Shown here in pieces: positions 52,489 to 61,803 of a stretch of DNA of 64,000 nt. Both the position numbers and the translations under genes were made by a program. The stretch covers positions 1 to 64,000 of the forward strand of contig NZ_RHNY01000013.1 in assembly GCF_003946345.1 (NCBI RefSeq). Reading direction: 5' to 3'. Each line of letters opens with the position of its first letter. The first letter of the stretch is position 1. The notes beneath the pieces were generated by a model that was not told the DNA's origin, did not search any database, and saw nothing but the letters and a program-made list of their open reading frames with translations. This DNA comes from Levilactobacillus tongjiangensis. GTDB lineage: Bacteria; Bacillota; Bacilli; Lactobacillales; Lactobacillaceae.

Positions 52489-52661
52489 CTGCGGTAGCCT
52501 GAAGTTACGCTTGCTGTGGGGACGCTCCAGCCAAAGGACGGGCTTCCCGCTCGATTTGAAGCCACGAAATTCACGCGTCTGCAAAGTCGCCCATGGCCTA
52601 GGCTAGTAAAACACTAGCCAAAGCCATTTTCACAGCAAACTCCACTTCAGGCCACCTCCGG
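52489..52661 (+). repeat. R1 repeat, copy 13
   Basis: Outer arms CCTGAAGTTACGCTTGCTGTG and the region CAAACTCCACTTCAGG. Constant string GCTGTGGGGACGCTCCAGCC. Hairpin 3 ATGGCCTAGGCTAGT/ACTAGCCAAAGCCAT. Lies directly after the P-loop gene. Confidence 0.86.
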
Positions 52662-52896
52662 TTTAGGTGAGCGGTACGAATTTTATGTTGAGGTGTTCGC
52701 ATTATCCGTGGTATTTGTGGCAGATCAGCTGGTTCTAATTAGGCTTTATGGTAAGTTTGTTTAATGCAAGCGGTCTATGAATAGGAGGCTAGGCGTGAAA
52801 GCGTTGTGAGCCAAGCTTGTAGGTTCAAGAATTCTAGCGCTGTCCTTGTATCAGTTCCAGTTGATAACGGTTGTTGCTGTTTTTATCCGTCTAAGT

Positions 52897-52984
52897 CGGA
52901 GGCGGCCAGGGCTGGGCCTGGCTTCAAATCGAGCGAGAAGCCCGGTTCTCTCCCCACAGCAGGGCCCACCCCTGGCCGCCGGAG
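52897..52984 (-). repeat. R1 repeat, copy 14 (inverted, internally deleted)
   Basis: Outer arms CGGAGGCGGCCAGGG and CCCTGGCCGCCGGAG pair strongly but only 88 bases remain; hairpin 3 is gone. The stretch 52475-53002 has no gene. Confidence 0.8.
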
Positions 52985-53002
52985 CGCAAACGATATAAGA
53001 TA

Positions 53003-53049
53003 AAAAAAGGGATTACGCAGGCCATCAACTGGCACGCGTAATCCCTTTA
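53003..53049 (-). terminator. Terminator of the etf operon
   Basis: AAAGGGATTACGC and GCGTAATCCCTTT arms with T-rich tail on the minus strand. Confidence 0.85.
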
Positions 53050-53061
53050 AAATTGAAAAAT

Positions 53062-54027
53062 TTAGTTAAATTGGGCGAGTAATGCAGTCATGAATGTTTG
53101 AGCATCACCCACGTAGCCGTAATCAGCAACGTCGAAAATTGGTGCGTCGGGATCGGAGTTAACCGCTACAATCGTCTTAGCGTCCTGCATCCCAACCAAG
53201 AATTGGACGGCCCCACTGATTCCGAAGTTGATAATCAATTCGGGATGGATGGTGTTCCCACTCTGGCCGATTTGATCGTCATGGGTGAACCGGTCTTGAT
53301 CGGTCAATGGCCGGGAGACCCCAATCCGCCCACCTAATTTTTCGGCTAATTGGGTGGCGTGGTTGACCATGGCGGCACTAGCCGCACCACGGCCCAGTGC
53401 GACGACGCGACTGGCATCGCCAACTGTCGTGGCAGTGTTAACGACTGGTGTTGCCGCAGTCACTTGTAACCGGTCAACCGGGTGGAAGGTGACCGTCGTG
53501 GTCGTGACTTCAGCGGTACCAGCAGCTTCTTCGGCAACGAAGGTGTTGGGCCGTACCGTGACCATTTGTGGTCGACGTTCGGGGATGGTAATCTCACACA
53601 TAATGTTGTCCCCGTAGGAAGGCTTCACGGCAATTAACGTTTCACCATCGTAGCGTAAGCCCAATGCATCGGCGGTGAGCCCGGTCTGCAGTTTTGCCTG
53701 TAAACGGGGAGCAATCGAGCGACCCGTGATGGTGGCACCGAAGAGAATACCGTTAGGGTGATAGGTTTCAACTAGCTGTTGAAGGGCATCGGCGTGTTCA
53801 GCGTCGGTAGCTGTTGGGAACCGGTCATCCCGAACGACCCGGATTTCATCGGGACCGTAGGGGGTTAATTCGTCTTCCAAATGGTCCGCCGTCGCTTCTA
53901 ACAAGATGACAACGGTTTTGAAACTGTTACCGGCTAAGTCACGCGCTTTAGTAATCAGTTGTTGGGTAGTGGGTTCAATGTGGTCTAAGCGGCGTTCCGC
54001 AATGACCCATAATTCTGGTTTTGACAT
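53062..54027 (-). CDS. etfA: Electron transfer flavoprotein alpha subunit
   Basis: 321 residues. C-terminal FAD domain with VVALGRGAASAAM, GVSRPLTDQ, GQSGNTIHPELIINFGISGA (key string GQSGNT) and VNSDPDAPIFDVADYG. N-terminal domain opens ELWVIAERRLDHI. Pairs with EtfB to pass electrons from the acyl-CoA dehydrogenase; 13 bases after etfB. Confidence 0.95.
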   Translation of the reverse strand: MSKPELWVIAERRLDHIEPTTQQLITKARDLAGNSFKTVVILLEATADHLEDELTPYGPDEIRVVRDDRFPTATDAEHADALQQLVETYHPNGILFGATITGRSIAPRLQAKLQTGLTADALGLRYDGETLIAVKPSYGDNIMCEITIPERRPQMVTVRPNTFVAEEAAGTAEVTTTTVTFHPVDRLQVTAATPVVNTATTVGDASRVVALGRGAASAAMVNHATQLAEKLGGRIGVSRPLTDQDRFTHDDQIGQSGNTIHPELIINFGISGAVQFLVGMQDAKTIVAVNSDPDAPIFDVADYGYVGDAQTFMTALLAQFN

Positions 54028-54040
54028 AGCAGATTCCTCC

Positions 54041-54829
54041 TTAGATTAATTGATGTTCTTTCAAGGCCTTGATCAGCTGGCTGGCAGCCTCGCTCGGTGT
54101 GCCAGTGAGGGGTGTCAATTCACGCTTGACAGGTTCCGGTGCATAGACCTTGGTCACAACAGTTGGTGAACCTGATTGACCCAGCCGGGTATCATCCAAG
54201 TCGAGGTCATCATGGTGCCATACGGTTAGTGGCTTTTCAAAGCTCAGTTGAATGTTGCGGGGCGTGGGGTAACGGGGTGTGTTCAATTCACTCCGGACGC
54301 TGACTACGGCCGGTAGTTGGGCCACTAATGTTTGCTTGGTGTCTTCGAGTAGACGTTCAGCAGTGACTTCGTTGGGACCACTCATCCGCAGGCTAGCCGC
54401 ATAGGTGATTTGTGGCTGGTTGAGAAACTCAGCCACGATGGGACCCACTTGACCGGTATCAGCATCGACGGCTTGACGACCGAAGAGAATCAGGTCGGCG
54501 TCACCGATCTTCTTCAAGGCTTGGGCAATAACGTAACCAGTGGCCAGGGTATCGGCTCCAGCAAAGGCGCGGTCGGAGAGGAGGTAACCGGAGTCAGCTC
54601 CCATGGCCATGCCTTCACGCACGGATTCAGCGTAGTCATCGGGACCCATGGTTAGTAGAGCCACTTCAGCGCCGGTAGTGTCCTTTAGATTCAAGGCCAG
54701 TTCAACGGCATTCTTATCAAATGGATTCATCACACCAGCTAAGCCACGACGATCCAGGTTATGCGTCACTGGGTCGATCTTGACGTTGTTGGTTTCAGGA
54801 ACTTGTTTAATGCAAACCACAATTTTCAT
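54041..54829 (-). CDS. etfB: Electron transfer flavoprotein beta subunit
   Basis: 262 residues: MKIVVCIKQVPETNNVKID, LVRKGLAGVMNPFDKNAVEL-like GLAGVMNPFDKNAVELAL, LLTMGPDDYAESVREGMAMG and LILFGRQAVDADTGQVGPI. AMP/FAD-binding pattern kept. Starts 11 bases after the acyl-CoA dehydrogenase stop. Confidence 0.95.
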   Translation of the reverse strand: MKIVVCIKQVPETNNVKIDPVTHNLDRRGLAGVMNPFDKNAVELALNLKDTTGAEVALLTMGPDDYAESVREGMAMGADSGYLLSDRAFAGADTLATGYVIAQALKKIGDADLILFGRQAVDADTGQVGPIVAEFLNQPQITYAASLRMSGPNEVTAERLLEDTKQTLVAQLPAVVSVRSELNTPRYPTPRNIQLSFEKPLTVWHHDDLDLDDTRLGQSGSPTVVTKVYAPEPVKRELTPLTGTPSEAASQLIKALKEHQLI

Positions 54830-54840
54830 GGGGAAACCTC

Positions 54841-55962
54841 CTATTTGTTAAATTCAGCTTTGGCGATGGCGGACCGCATCTTTTCAACGGTTCCTTCAGC
54901 AATTTCCATTGCCCGGGCGTCCCGAATTAGGTGCTCAACGGGGTATTCTCGACTATAGCCGTAACCAGCTAGAATCTGGAGGGTGTCGTCGCCGGCACTG
55001 ACAGCAGCCCGTGAACCATGAGCCTTGGCCATAGCTGCTTCTTCGCTATATGGTTGGCCAGCTGCCTTCAATTGTGCAGCTTTTTGGTAAAGTAGTTTCG
55101 TTGTTTCTTTTCGCATAGCGATGTCGGCAACCTTGCGATGCGTAACCTGCAGGTCGGTCAGTGGTGTATCGCCAGCCTTCCGTTCCTTAGCGTAGTCGGT
55201 CGCAATCTTTAAATCGTGTTCCATGATGCCCGTTAACACGGCACCCATCAAGATACGGGCGTCATCGTGAGCAGAATCACCAATAATACCACCGTCGCCA
55301 ACCTTACCCAGCAAATGATCATCATCTACAATGATGTGATCCATCACAATTTCACCAACTGGGGTGCCTTTGAGGCCGAGGAAGTCTTCCCGTTTACCAA
55401 AGGAAAAACCGGGCATGTCCTGATCAACTACGAATACGGAGAGTTCTTTAGGGGCCGTCTTAACTAGGACGCAGTAGACCTGAGCCAGGCCACCGTTTGT
55501 GATCATGATTTTGTCACCGGTGATGACCCAGTGGTCGCCCTCGCGGGTAGCAGTTGAGCCGATTCCCATTGGATTGGAACCACCACTGGCTTCCGTCATG
55601 GAGAAAGCAAAAATCCGGTCAGTAGCTGAAGGGAGCAGCGCCTTCTGTAAGGCGGGAGTCCCATATTTGAGAATCTGATCAATTGTTTTGAAGTGACCTT
55701 CCAGAGTCACAGCCGTGCTGGCGTTCCCCCGGGCAATGTGGTTTAACACATCAGCGGTGACTTCAGGTCCGAAGCCGGCGCCACCAAATTCTTGTGGGAG
55801 CATAATGCCTAAGAAGCCAGTGTTCGTTAGTTTTTGGATGAAGCCAGCGGGAAAGTCACCGGCCTTATCCATGGGCATATCCTGGGGACTAATTTCCCGT
55901 TCCGTATAGTCGTCGACCATTTGTAACAGGAGCTTCTCTGCGGCAGCAGTTGTAGATGGCAT
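54841..55962 (-). CDS. Acyl-CoA dehydrogenase
   Basis: Flavoenzyme that introduces a 2,3-double bond in acyl-CoA (or, run in reverse with an electron donor, reduces an enoyl-CoA). 373 residues: FLGIMLPQEFGGAGFG, FAFSMTEASGGSNPMG, AGYGYSREYPVEHLIRDARA and IAEGTVEKMR, whose Glu fits the catalytic base. GGAGGAA upstream. First gene of the acyl-CoA dehydrogenase-etfB-etfA operon. Beta-oxidation genes (thiolase, hydratase) are not in the window, which is unusual for a lactobacillus. Confidence 0.93.
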   Translation of the reverse strand: MPSTTAAAEKLLLQMVDDYTEREISPQDMPMDKAGDFPAGFIQKLTNTGFLGIMLPQEFGGAGFGPEVTADVLNHIARGNASTAVTLEGHFKTIDQILKYGTPALQKALLPSATDRIFAFSMTEASGGSNPMGIGSTATREGDHWVITGDKIMITNGGLAQVYCVLVKTAPKELSVFVVDQDMPGFSFGKREDFLGLKGTPVGEIVMDHIIVDDDHLLGKVGDGGIIGDSAHDDARILMGAVLTGIMEHDLKIATDYAKERKAGDTPLTDLQVTHRKVADIAMRKETTKLLYQKAAQLKAAGQPYSEEAAMAKAHGSRAAVSAGDDTLQILAGYGYSREYPVEHLIRDARAMEIAEGTVEKMRSAIAKAEFNK

Positions 55963-56033
55963 AAAAAAATTCCTCCTTATTCAAAACGTTATTAATTGTG
56001 TAAAGTTGAACTATTCGGTATGAGTATAACTAA

Positions 56034-56047
56034 TTATCAAATGATAA
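56034..56047. promoter_or_regulatory. Small palindrome in the acyl-CoA dehydrogenase/galM divergent region
   Basis: TTATCAAATGATAA, arms TTATCA and TGATAA, in an AT-rich stretch about 75 bases upstream of the acyl-CoA dehydrogenase start. Possible operator; the regulator is unknown. Confidence 0.35.
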
Positions 56048-56137
56048 GTCCAGTGAAAATGGTTTATTTTTACATATTTTCTAATTCCAAAATTATATAT
56101 CTGTGATTCTATTTATAGGTTAAAATGGTAAAAACGT

Positions 56138-56155
56138 TAGAAAAATTTTACTAAA
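56138..56155 (+). promoter_or_regulatory. Putative gal operator before galM
   Basis: TTAGAAAAATTTTACTAA, a near-palindrome (one mismatch) that shares TTTTACTAA with the galK operator at 61857. It sits just upstream of a promoter-like TTGGCC (56159) and TACAAT (56183). Confidence 0.5.
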
Positions 56156-56222
56156 ATGTTGGCCTTTAGAGCCCGAGTATTATACAATGAAACCGGATTC
56201 TTTTTTTGGAGGTGTGATTCAC

Positions 56223-57245
56223 ATGGAAATTACGAAGAGCTCAGCTGGGACATTAAACCAGCAAGCAGTATCGAAGTATTTATTGACGAATCAACAGGGC
56301 ACTCGGGTAGCTATCCTGACCTGGGGTGCGACACTGCAGGAATTTAGCGTGGTTGAAGATGGTGAGAAACATAACTTAATCATGAACCGCCCTAATCTGA
56401 AGGATTACGATCATAACTCATTTTACTTATGCCAGACACTTGGCCGGGTTGCTGGTCGAATTGCTGGTGCCCAGTTTGACCTGGACGGCAAGACGGTTCA
56501 CTTGGATGCCAACGAAAAACCAAATGCCAGTCACGGGGGCCCTCACGGATTTACCTTTGTGAACTGGGATGCCACCACTAAGCAGACTGAAGACACGGCT
56601 AGCGTTGTGCTGACCCATACGGCAACTGAAGCGGAAGACAAGTATCCTGGGACGATTAAGACGACGGTGACCTTCACGTTGACTGAAGAAAATCGCCTGG
56701 ACATTACGTTTGATGCCGAGAGTGACGCCGCGACGTTGTTCAATCCAACGGTTCACACTTACTTTAACGTGACCGATGACCAACAAAGCTTAGACAATCA
56801 ATGGGTCAAGCTGAGTGGCGACAAGCGCTTAGTTTTGAATCAAGAAAAGATTCCAACTGGTGAAATGGTTAAGACAGCTGGTACTGGTTACGATTTCAGT
56901 CAACCTCGGACCGTTAAGGACGGGTTGGCTCAGCTGAATCAGGATGGCCACGTTGAGTACGATGACGCCTTTGTCGTGGTTCCTAGCAAGGATCAACCAA
57001 TCGCTGAAATCGGTGACACCACGGGCCATCGGGAAGTGCAGGTTTACTCCGACCGTAACGCGCTGGTGGTCTTCACGGCGAACGTCACCGATGCCGACCG
57101 CATGGCCAAGCATGACTATAATGCTTTAGCCATGGAAGCACAGACGTTGCCAGACGCAATTCATCACACAGACTTCGGTGACGTGGTCCTTCCAGCTAAC
57201 CAACCGGTACAACACACAATCAGTTATCAATACTTACGGAAATAG
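56223..57245 (+). CDS. galM: Aldose 1-epimerase (mutarotase) GalM
   Basis: Interconverts alpha and beta anomers of galactose so GalK gets the alpha form. 340 residues from ATG 56223 with TTGGAGGTG upstream. Motifs: LTNQQGTRVAILTWGATLQE, GRVAGRIAGAQF, NEKPNASHGGPHGF with the catalytic His, PTVHTYFN with the second His, and a catalytic Glu in AMEAQTLPDAIH. The pgm gene follows after 12 bases. Confidence 0.93.
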   Translation: MEITKSSAGTLNQQAVSKYLLTNQQGTRVAILTWGATLQEFSVVEDGEKHNLIMNRPNLKDYDHNSFYLCQTLGRVAGRIAGAQFDLDGKTVHLDANEKPNASHGGPHGFTFVNWDATTKQTEDTASVVLTHTATEAEDKYPGTIKTTVTFTLTEENRLDITFDAESDAATLFNPTVHTYFNVTDDQQSLDNQWVKLSGDKRLVLNQEKIPTGEMVKTAGTGYDFSQPRTVKDGLAQLNQDGHVEYDDAFVVVPSKDQPIAEIGDTTGHREVQVYSDRNALVVFTANVTDADRMAKHDYNALAMEAQTLPDAIHHTDFGDVVLPANQPVQHTISYQYLRK

Positions 57246-57257
57246 GGAGAGATTAGA

Positions 57258-58991
57258 ATGAGTTGGCAAGAAAATTATCAGGTTTGGCAACAACAACCAA
57301 CCATGATTCCTTACATTAAAAAAGAATTGACCGCCATTGCGGACGATGACGATGCCTTAAAGGCCGCTTTCACAGCCCCCATGAGTTTTGGGACCGCTGG
57401 GATGCGTGGTGTGATGGGCCCCGGGATTGGCCAAATGAACGTTTACACCGTTCGGCAAGCAACCGAAGGGGTGGCCCGGTACTTAGACACGTTGGATGAC
57501 GCCACGAAACAACAGGGGGTCGCTATCAGTTTTGACTCCCGGTATCATTCCACTGAGTTTGCCCATGAAGCAGCTCACGTTTTAGGAGCGCACCACATTC
57601 CTAGTTTTGTTTTCGATGATATGCGGCCTACGCCTGAATTGTCATTTGCCGTTCGTCATTTGCACACGGCAATGGGCATCATGATTACGGCTAGCCACAA
57701 CCCTAAGCAATACAACGGGTTTAAGATCTATGGGCCAGACGGTGGTCAGATGCCACCCAAGGCCTCTGACATGATCACTGACTTTGTTCGGTCTGCTAAG
57801 GACGTCTTTGCCATTGAAGTGGCTGATGAACAGGAATTACGGGCCAACCAGACCTTACAGATCATCGGCGAAAATGTTGACCAACCTTACCTGAAGAATG
57901 TTGAGAGTGTCACGATCAACGCTGACCTGGTCCACAGTGTTGGCAAGACCATGAAATTGATCTACACCCCCCTGCATGGGACGGGGAAGGTCATTGGCGA
58001 ACGCGCATTGCGCGGTGCCGGGTTTGAAAACTTTACCATGGTGCCCGAACAAGCGATTGCCGATCCTGAATTTCCGACGGTCCCATTCCCAAACCCTGAG
58101 TTTTCTCAGGCCTTTGACATGGCGATTGCCTTAGGAAAAAAGGAAGGCGCTGACCTGTTAGTTGCTACCGACCCCGATGCTGACCGTTTGGGTGCCGCTG
58201 TTCGTCAACCTGATGGGGATTACCAACTGTTGACGGGGAACCAAATTGCGTCTATTTTGCTGGCTTACATTTTGAAGGCTCGCAAGGCAGCTGGGCAATT
58301 ACCTGCTGACAGTCGGGTGGTGAAGTCCATCGTTTCTACCGAATTGGCCACCAAGATTGCGGCCGCTTACGGTGTTGAAATGAAGAACGTGCTGACTGGG
58401 TTCAAGTTTATTGCGGAACAAATCCACCAATACGAAACCAATCATGACCACACCTTCCTATTTGGCTTTGAGGAAAGTTACGGTTACTTGATCAAGCCAT
58501 TCGTCCGTGACAAGGATGCCATCCAGTCAACAGTTCTGTTGGCCGAAGTGGCGGCCGATTACAAGCAACGGGGGATGACTCTGTACGATGGTATCGAGGA
58601 ACTCTACGCTACCTATGGCTACTTTGCTGAAAAGACGACGTTCGAAGAATTCCCTGGTGTCGATGGTGCCGACCAGATGGCTCATCTGATGAGTGAATTC
58701 AGAGAAAACGCCCCCAAGTCCTTTGGCGATAGCAGCATTGACGAAGTGGAAGACTTCTCGACCAGTTTGAAGACGGCGGCTGATGGTACGACCAGCAAGA
58801 TTGATCTGCCACAGTCTAACGTTTTAAAGTATTGGCTCAGTGATGGTACCTGGATCTGCATCCGGCCTTCTGGGACGGAACCTAAAGTCAAGTTCTACAT
58901 TGGGACCAGTGACAAGACCGATGCCGCTGCTCAAGCTCGTTTGGCAACTTACGAACAGGCTCTGAAAGCGTACGTTGATTCCGTTAAATAA
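57258..58991 (+). CDS. pgm: Alpha-phosphoglucomutase
   Basis: Interconverts glucose-1-phosphate and glucose-6-phosphate, linking the Leloir pathway to central metabolism. 577 residues: FGTAGMRGVMGPG, phospho-Ser loop TASHNPKQYNGFKIYG, metal loop DPDADRLG, sugar loop GFEESYGYL and phosphate-binding RPSGTEPKVKFYI. GGGAGAG upstream of the ATG; translationally linked with galM. Confidence 0.94.
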   Translation: MSWQENYQVWQQQPTMIPYIKKELTAIADDDDALKAAFTAPMSFGTAGMRGVMGPGIGQMNVYTVRQATEGVARYLDTLDDATKQQGVAISFDSRYHSTEFAHEAAHVLGAHHIPSFVFDDMRPTPELSFAVRHLHTAMGIMITASHNPKQYNGFKIYGPDGGQMPPKASDMITDFVRSAKDVFAIEVADEQELRANQTLQIIGENVDQPYLKNVESVTINADLVHSVGKTMKLIYTPLHGTGKVIGERALRGAGFENFTMVPEQAIADPEFPTVPFPNPEFSQAFDMAIALGKKEGADLLVATDPDADRLGAAVRQPDGDYQLLTGNQIASILLAYILKARKAAGQLPADSRVVKSIVSTELATKIAAAYGVEMKNVLTGFKFIAEQIHQYETNHDHTFLFGFEESYGYLIKPFVRDKDAIQSTVLLAEVAADYKQRGMTLYDGIEELYATYGYFAEKTTFEEFPGVDGADQMAHLMSEFRENAPKSFGDSSIDEVEDFSTSLKTAADGTTSKIDLPQSNVLKYWLSDGTWICIRPSGTEPKVKFYIGTSDKTDAAAQARLATYEQALKAYVDSVK

Positions 58992-59001
58992 TATTTGGAA
59001 T

Positions 59002-59051
59002 AAAAAATGAGTCAGCGTGATAAATTTTTATCGGGCTGGTTCATTTTTTAT
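59002..59051 (+). terminator. Terminator of the galM-pgm operon
   Basis: AAAAATGAGTCAGC and GCTGGTTCATTTTT arms with a T-run. The stretch to 59370 has no gene that I can support. Confidence 0.75.
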
Positions 59052-59370
59052 TTAGTTTAGAAGCTGTCTATTTTTCAAATTAAATGGCACAGCCACTGAA
59101 ATGATTAAAGCGATACCATTTGGATAACATCGGGCTTCATCTCGTGAAGTAATTCATTTTGAATTGACCAGCCAATAACCACTGAATTAAAGTGAAGGTT
59201 ATAGAACCTATAATTCGAACAAATTGAACTGAAAGTGGGACCCAATAGGGACTTGTAATTTCTGTAAAAACTCTTTAGAATGTTTATGTGAGTTGCTTAC
59301 AAGGGCAACTAGCTTGATGAAAGTTAATTAGATTGTTAAAAAACATTCAAGGGATAAGAGGTAGAGATCA

Positions 59371-59616
59371 ATGGCTAAGAACAGTAAGAAGTTAACGTTA
59401 GACCCCGCTAAGTTTGCTGCTGCCGTGTTAGGTGGGAACGAACAACGCTCAGATGAAGAAAACAAGGTATACATCAAACGTCAATTGACGCTGTACTTGG
59501 AATCCGAACTGTTAGCGCAAGATTTCAACAACCTGGAAGAATCAGCTTTTGATATGGCCAAGTCCCAAAAGCGTGAAGAAGTCCTGTCTAAGATTATTGA
59601 ACACCGTTATCACTAA
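59371..59616 (+). CDS. Small paralogous protein, copy 1
   Basis: 81 residues, hydrophilic, mostly helical. Shares about two thirds of its residues with the protein at 60013: KLTLDPAKFAAAVLGGN, YIKRQLTLYLES, FNNLEESAFDMAKSQKRE, VLSKIIEHRYH. AGAGGTAGAG upstream. No known family motif. Context between pgm and a sugar symporter suggests a sugar-linked role. Confidence 0.75.
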   Translation: MAKNSKKLTLDPAKFAAAVLGGNEQRSDEENKVYIKRQLTLYLESELLAQDFNNLEESAFDMAKSQKREEVLSKIIEHRYH

Positions 59617-59671
59617 GCAGTGAATGGTGCCACTTTTTTAACGAAGTGGCGGGTAGATAACTGTGAAAATC

Positions 59672-59709
59672 AAAAAGGTACCGCACGATTTTGTGCGGTA
59701 CCTTTTTGG
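59672..59709. terminator. Bidirectional terminator between the small paralogues
   Basis: AAAAAGGTACCGCAC and GTGCGGTACCTTTTT arms, T-runs on both strands. Confidence 0.88.
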
Positions 59710-59927
59710 TTTCTTTGGAAATGACTTTTCAAAACGATGATGGCGAAAGTTAGCTTGAAAAGAGGGGATGGATGTGAAAAGGGTTTACTCGCACATTTAC
59801 TAAAATTTTTATCATCGAAAAAGCAACCGGTTGCAATGTGAACACGACAGGTAACCACGTTGTTTTAAGTGTATCAGTGAGCATTGAAAGAGGTTGCAAT
59901 TTTTTACGGATGTCCTTAGAATAACAA

Positions 59928-59945
59928 TGTAAAGCGCTTACATTT
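59928..59945 (+). promoter_or_regulatory. CcpA cre-like site
   Basis: TGTAAAGCGCTTACA, a 15-base palindrome close to the 14-base cre consensus, upstream of the second small paralogue and the symporter. Fits catabolite control of galactoside uptake. Confidence 0.55.
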
Positions 59946-60012
59946 AACTAAAACGTCAGCGCAGTTTTACCGGTCTAGTTAAACTATATTGGAAGATATG
60001 AGGTGTTTATAG

Positions 60013-60261
60013 ATGGCTGCAAAGCAGGATGACAAGATTACGTTGGATCCCGTTGAGTTTGCTTCCGCCGTATTGGGGGGCAACGCACAGAAGCCTGGTG
60101 AAGAGAATAAGTTGTACATCAAACGGCAACTGACCCTTTACTTGGAAGCAACGCTACTTGCTAAGGATTTCAATAGTCTTGAGGAATCACAATTCGATAT
60201 GGCTAAGGCGCAACAGCGTGAAGCGGTTCTTTCCAAGATTATTGAACATCGTTATCACTAA
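60013..60261 (+). CDS. Small paralogous protein, copy 2
   Basis: 82 residues; paralogue of the protein at 59371 (KITLDPVEFASAVLGGN, YIKRQLTLYLEATL, KIIEHRYH). Its own upstream region has a cre-like site, and it ends 56 bases before the symporter, so it may be co-transcribed with it. Function unknown. Confidence 0.77.
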   Translation: MAAKQDDKITLDPVEFASAVLGGNAQKPGEENKLYIKRQLTLYLEATLLAKDFNSLEESQFDMAKAQQREAVLSKIIEHRYH

Positions 60262-60317
60262 TGTTGTTGTGGATTAACTATCAGGGATAGAACCCGTTGA
60301 AAGGTGTGAAGGAAACA

Positions 60318-61745
60318 ATGGTTAAGCAATATCTATCATATGCTTTAGGGGCGTTCGGACATGATGCCTTCTACGCTACACTTAATACTTATTTTGCTAT
60401 TTTTGTTACTAGTGCCCTGTTCGTTGGAAACGGCGCGGCTGCTGAAGCCGGGATCGTTACCACGATGGTTGTTGTTATTCGGTTAGTTGAAATTGCTTTT
60501 GACCCGATGATTGGTGGGATGGTCGATAACACCAATACGAAGTTTGGGAAATTTAAACCCTGGATTTTAATCGGTGCCATCATCAGTTCCGTGGGGATTA
60601 TGCTGATGTTCTCCAGCCTGTTCGGTTTGGCTGACAGCAACACCTCGATTTACTTCCTGCTGTTCGGTATCGTGTTCGTGATTATGGATATCTTCTATTC
60701 ATTTAAAGATATTGCCTTTTGGTCCATGTTACCTGCATTGAGTGTTGATTCTAAGGTTCGTAACAAGTTTGGGACGATTGGTCGTTTCGGTTCAACCTTG
60801 GGTTCTCAAGGGGTTATCATTGTTGTTACCCCATTAGTTATCTACTTCTCACAAACCTTCTCAGGTACTCATGGTAGTACACAAACCCGTGCCGGCTGGT
60901 TAGGTTTTGCCATCGTCATTGGTTTGGTTTCCTTCCTGGGTGCTTTAGCAACCTTCTTTGGGACTAAAGAACAAACGAGTTTAATTCGTGAAAACACTGA
61001 AAAGACCCGTTTCCGCGATGTCTTCAAAGTTATTGGTGAAAATGACCAATTGATGTGGTTAGGGTTCTCATACTTACTGTTTGCCTTAAGCTACGTTGTC
61101 ACGAACTCACTGTTGATTTACTACTTCCGTTACGTTATCGGTAACGCTGCTGCTTATAGTTGGGTTGGGGTAATTACCGCTTGCTTAGGGATTATCTCAG
61201 TACCACTGTTCCCAATCATTGTTTCCAAGATTACTCGGAAGGGTGTCTACATTGGTGGGATTTGCATGATGTTAGTCGGTTACATTCTGTTTATGCTGGC
61301 TGGTACCAACACAATCATGATGTACATTGCCGATGCCATCTTCTTCTTCCCATACCCAATGATCTTCTTGGCTGCCTTGATGACAATCACTGATAGTGTT
61401 GAATATGGGCAATGGAAGAACGGTACGCGGAACGAATCCGTTACCTTGTCTGTTCGTCCACTGATTGATAAATTAGCTGGTGCCTTCTCAACTGGAATCG
61501 TTGTTATTGCCGCCGTTCACTCAGGAATGACTGGTAACGCCAAGCCTAGCGACATCACTCCTCACGGGATGTTCATCTTCCATTCATTCATCTTCTACAT
61601 GCCAATGATCTTATTGATTGTTGCTGCCTTGATTTACCAATTCAAGATCGTACTGTCTGAAAAGAAGCATGGTGAAATTGTACGTGAACTTGAAACGAAG
61701 TTGGAAACCGAAAAGGAAGAGGAAGAAGAATCCGAATCCAAGTAA
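60318..61745 (+). CDS. GPH-family sugar:cation symporter (galactoside/galactose)
   Basis: About 475 residues and 12 membrane spans, without the EIIA-like tail seen in LacS. Family strings: YALGAFGHDAFYATLNTYF, RLVEIAFDPMIGGMVDNTNT, FGKFKPWILIG and EYGQWKNGTRNESVTLSVRP. Start ATG 60318 with GAAGGA upstream. Sits before galK, so galactose or a galactoside is the likely substrate. No beta-galactosidase gene lies in the window. The tail is Glu-rich (KLETEKEEEEESESK). Confidence 0.9.
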   Translation: MVKQYLSYALGAFGHDAFYATLNTYFAIFVTSALFVGNGAAAEAGIVTTMVVVIRLVEIAFDPMIGGMVDNTNTKFGKFKPWILIGAIISSVGIMLMFSSLFGLADSNTSIYFLLFGIVFVIMDIFYSFKDIAFWSMLPALSVDSKVRNKFGTIGRFGSTLGSQGVIIVVTPLVIYFSQTFSGTHGSTQTRAGWLGFAIVIGLVSFLGALATFFGTKEQTSLIRENTEKTRFRDVFKVIGENDQLMWLGFSYLLFALSYVVTNSLLIYYFRYVIGNAAAYSWVGVITACLGIISVPLFPIIVSKITRKGVYIGGICMMLVGYILFMLAGTNTIMMYIADAIFFFPYPMIFLAALMTITDSVEYGQWKNGTRNESVTLSVRPLIDKLAGAFSTGIVVIAAVHSGMTGNAKPSDITPHGMFIFHSFIFYMPMILLIVAALIYQFKIVLSEKKHGEIVRELETKLETEKEEEEESESK

Positions 61746-61762
61746 TGCGTTAAAGTATCAGG

Positions 61763-61797
61763 GCCTCAGGTGAAAGTGCCTGAGGCTTTTATTTAAG
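61763..61797 (+). terminator. Terminator of the symporter gene
   Basis: GCCTCAGG and CCTGAGGC arms with loop TGAAAGTG and TTTTATTT. Confidence 0.85.
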
Positions 61798-61803
61798 GGT
61801 AAA

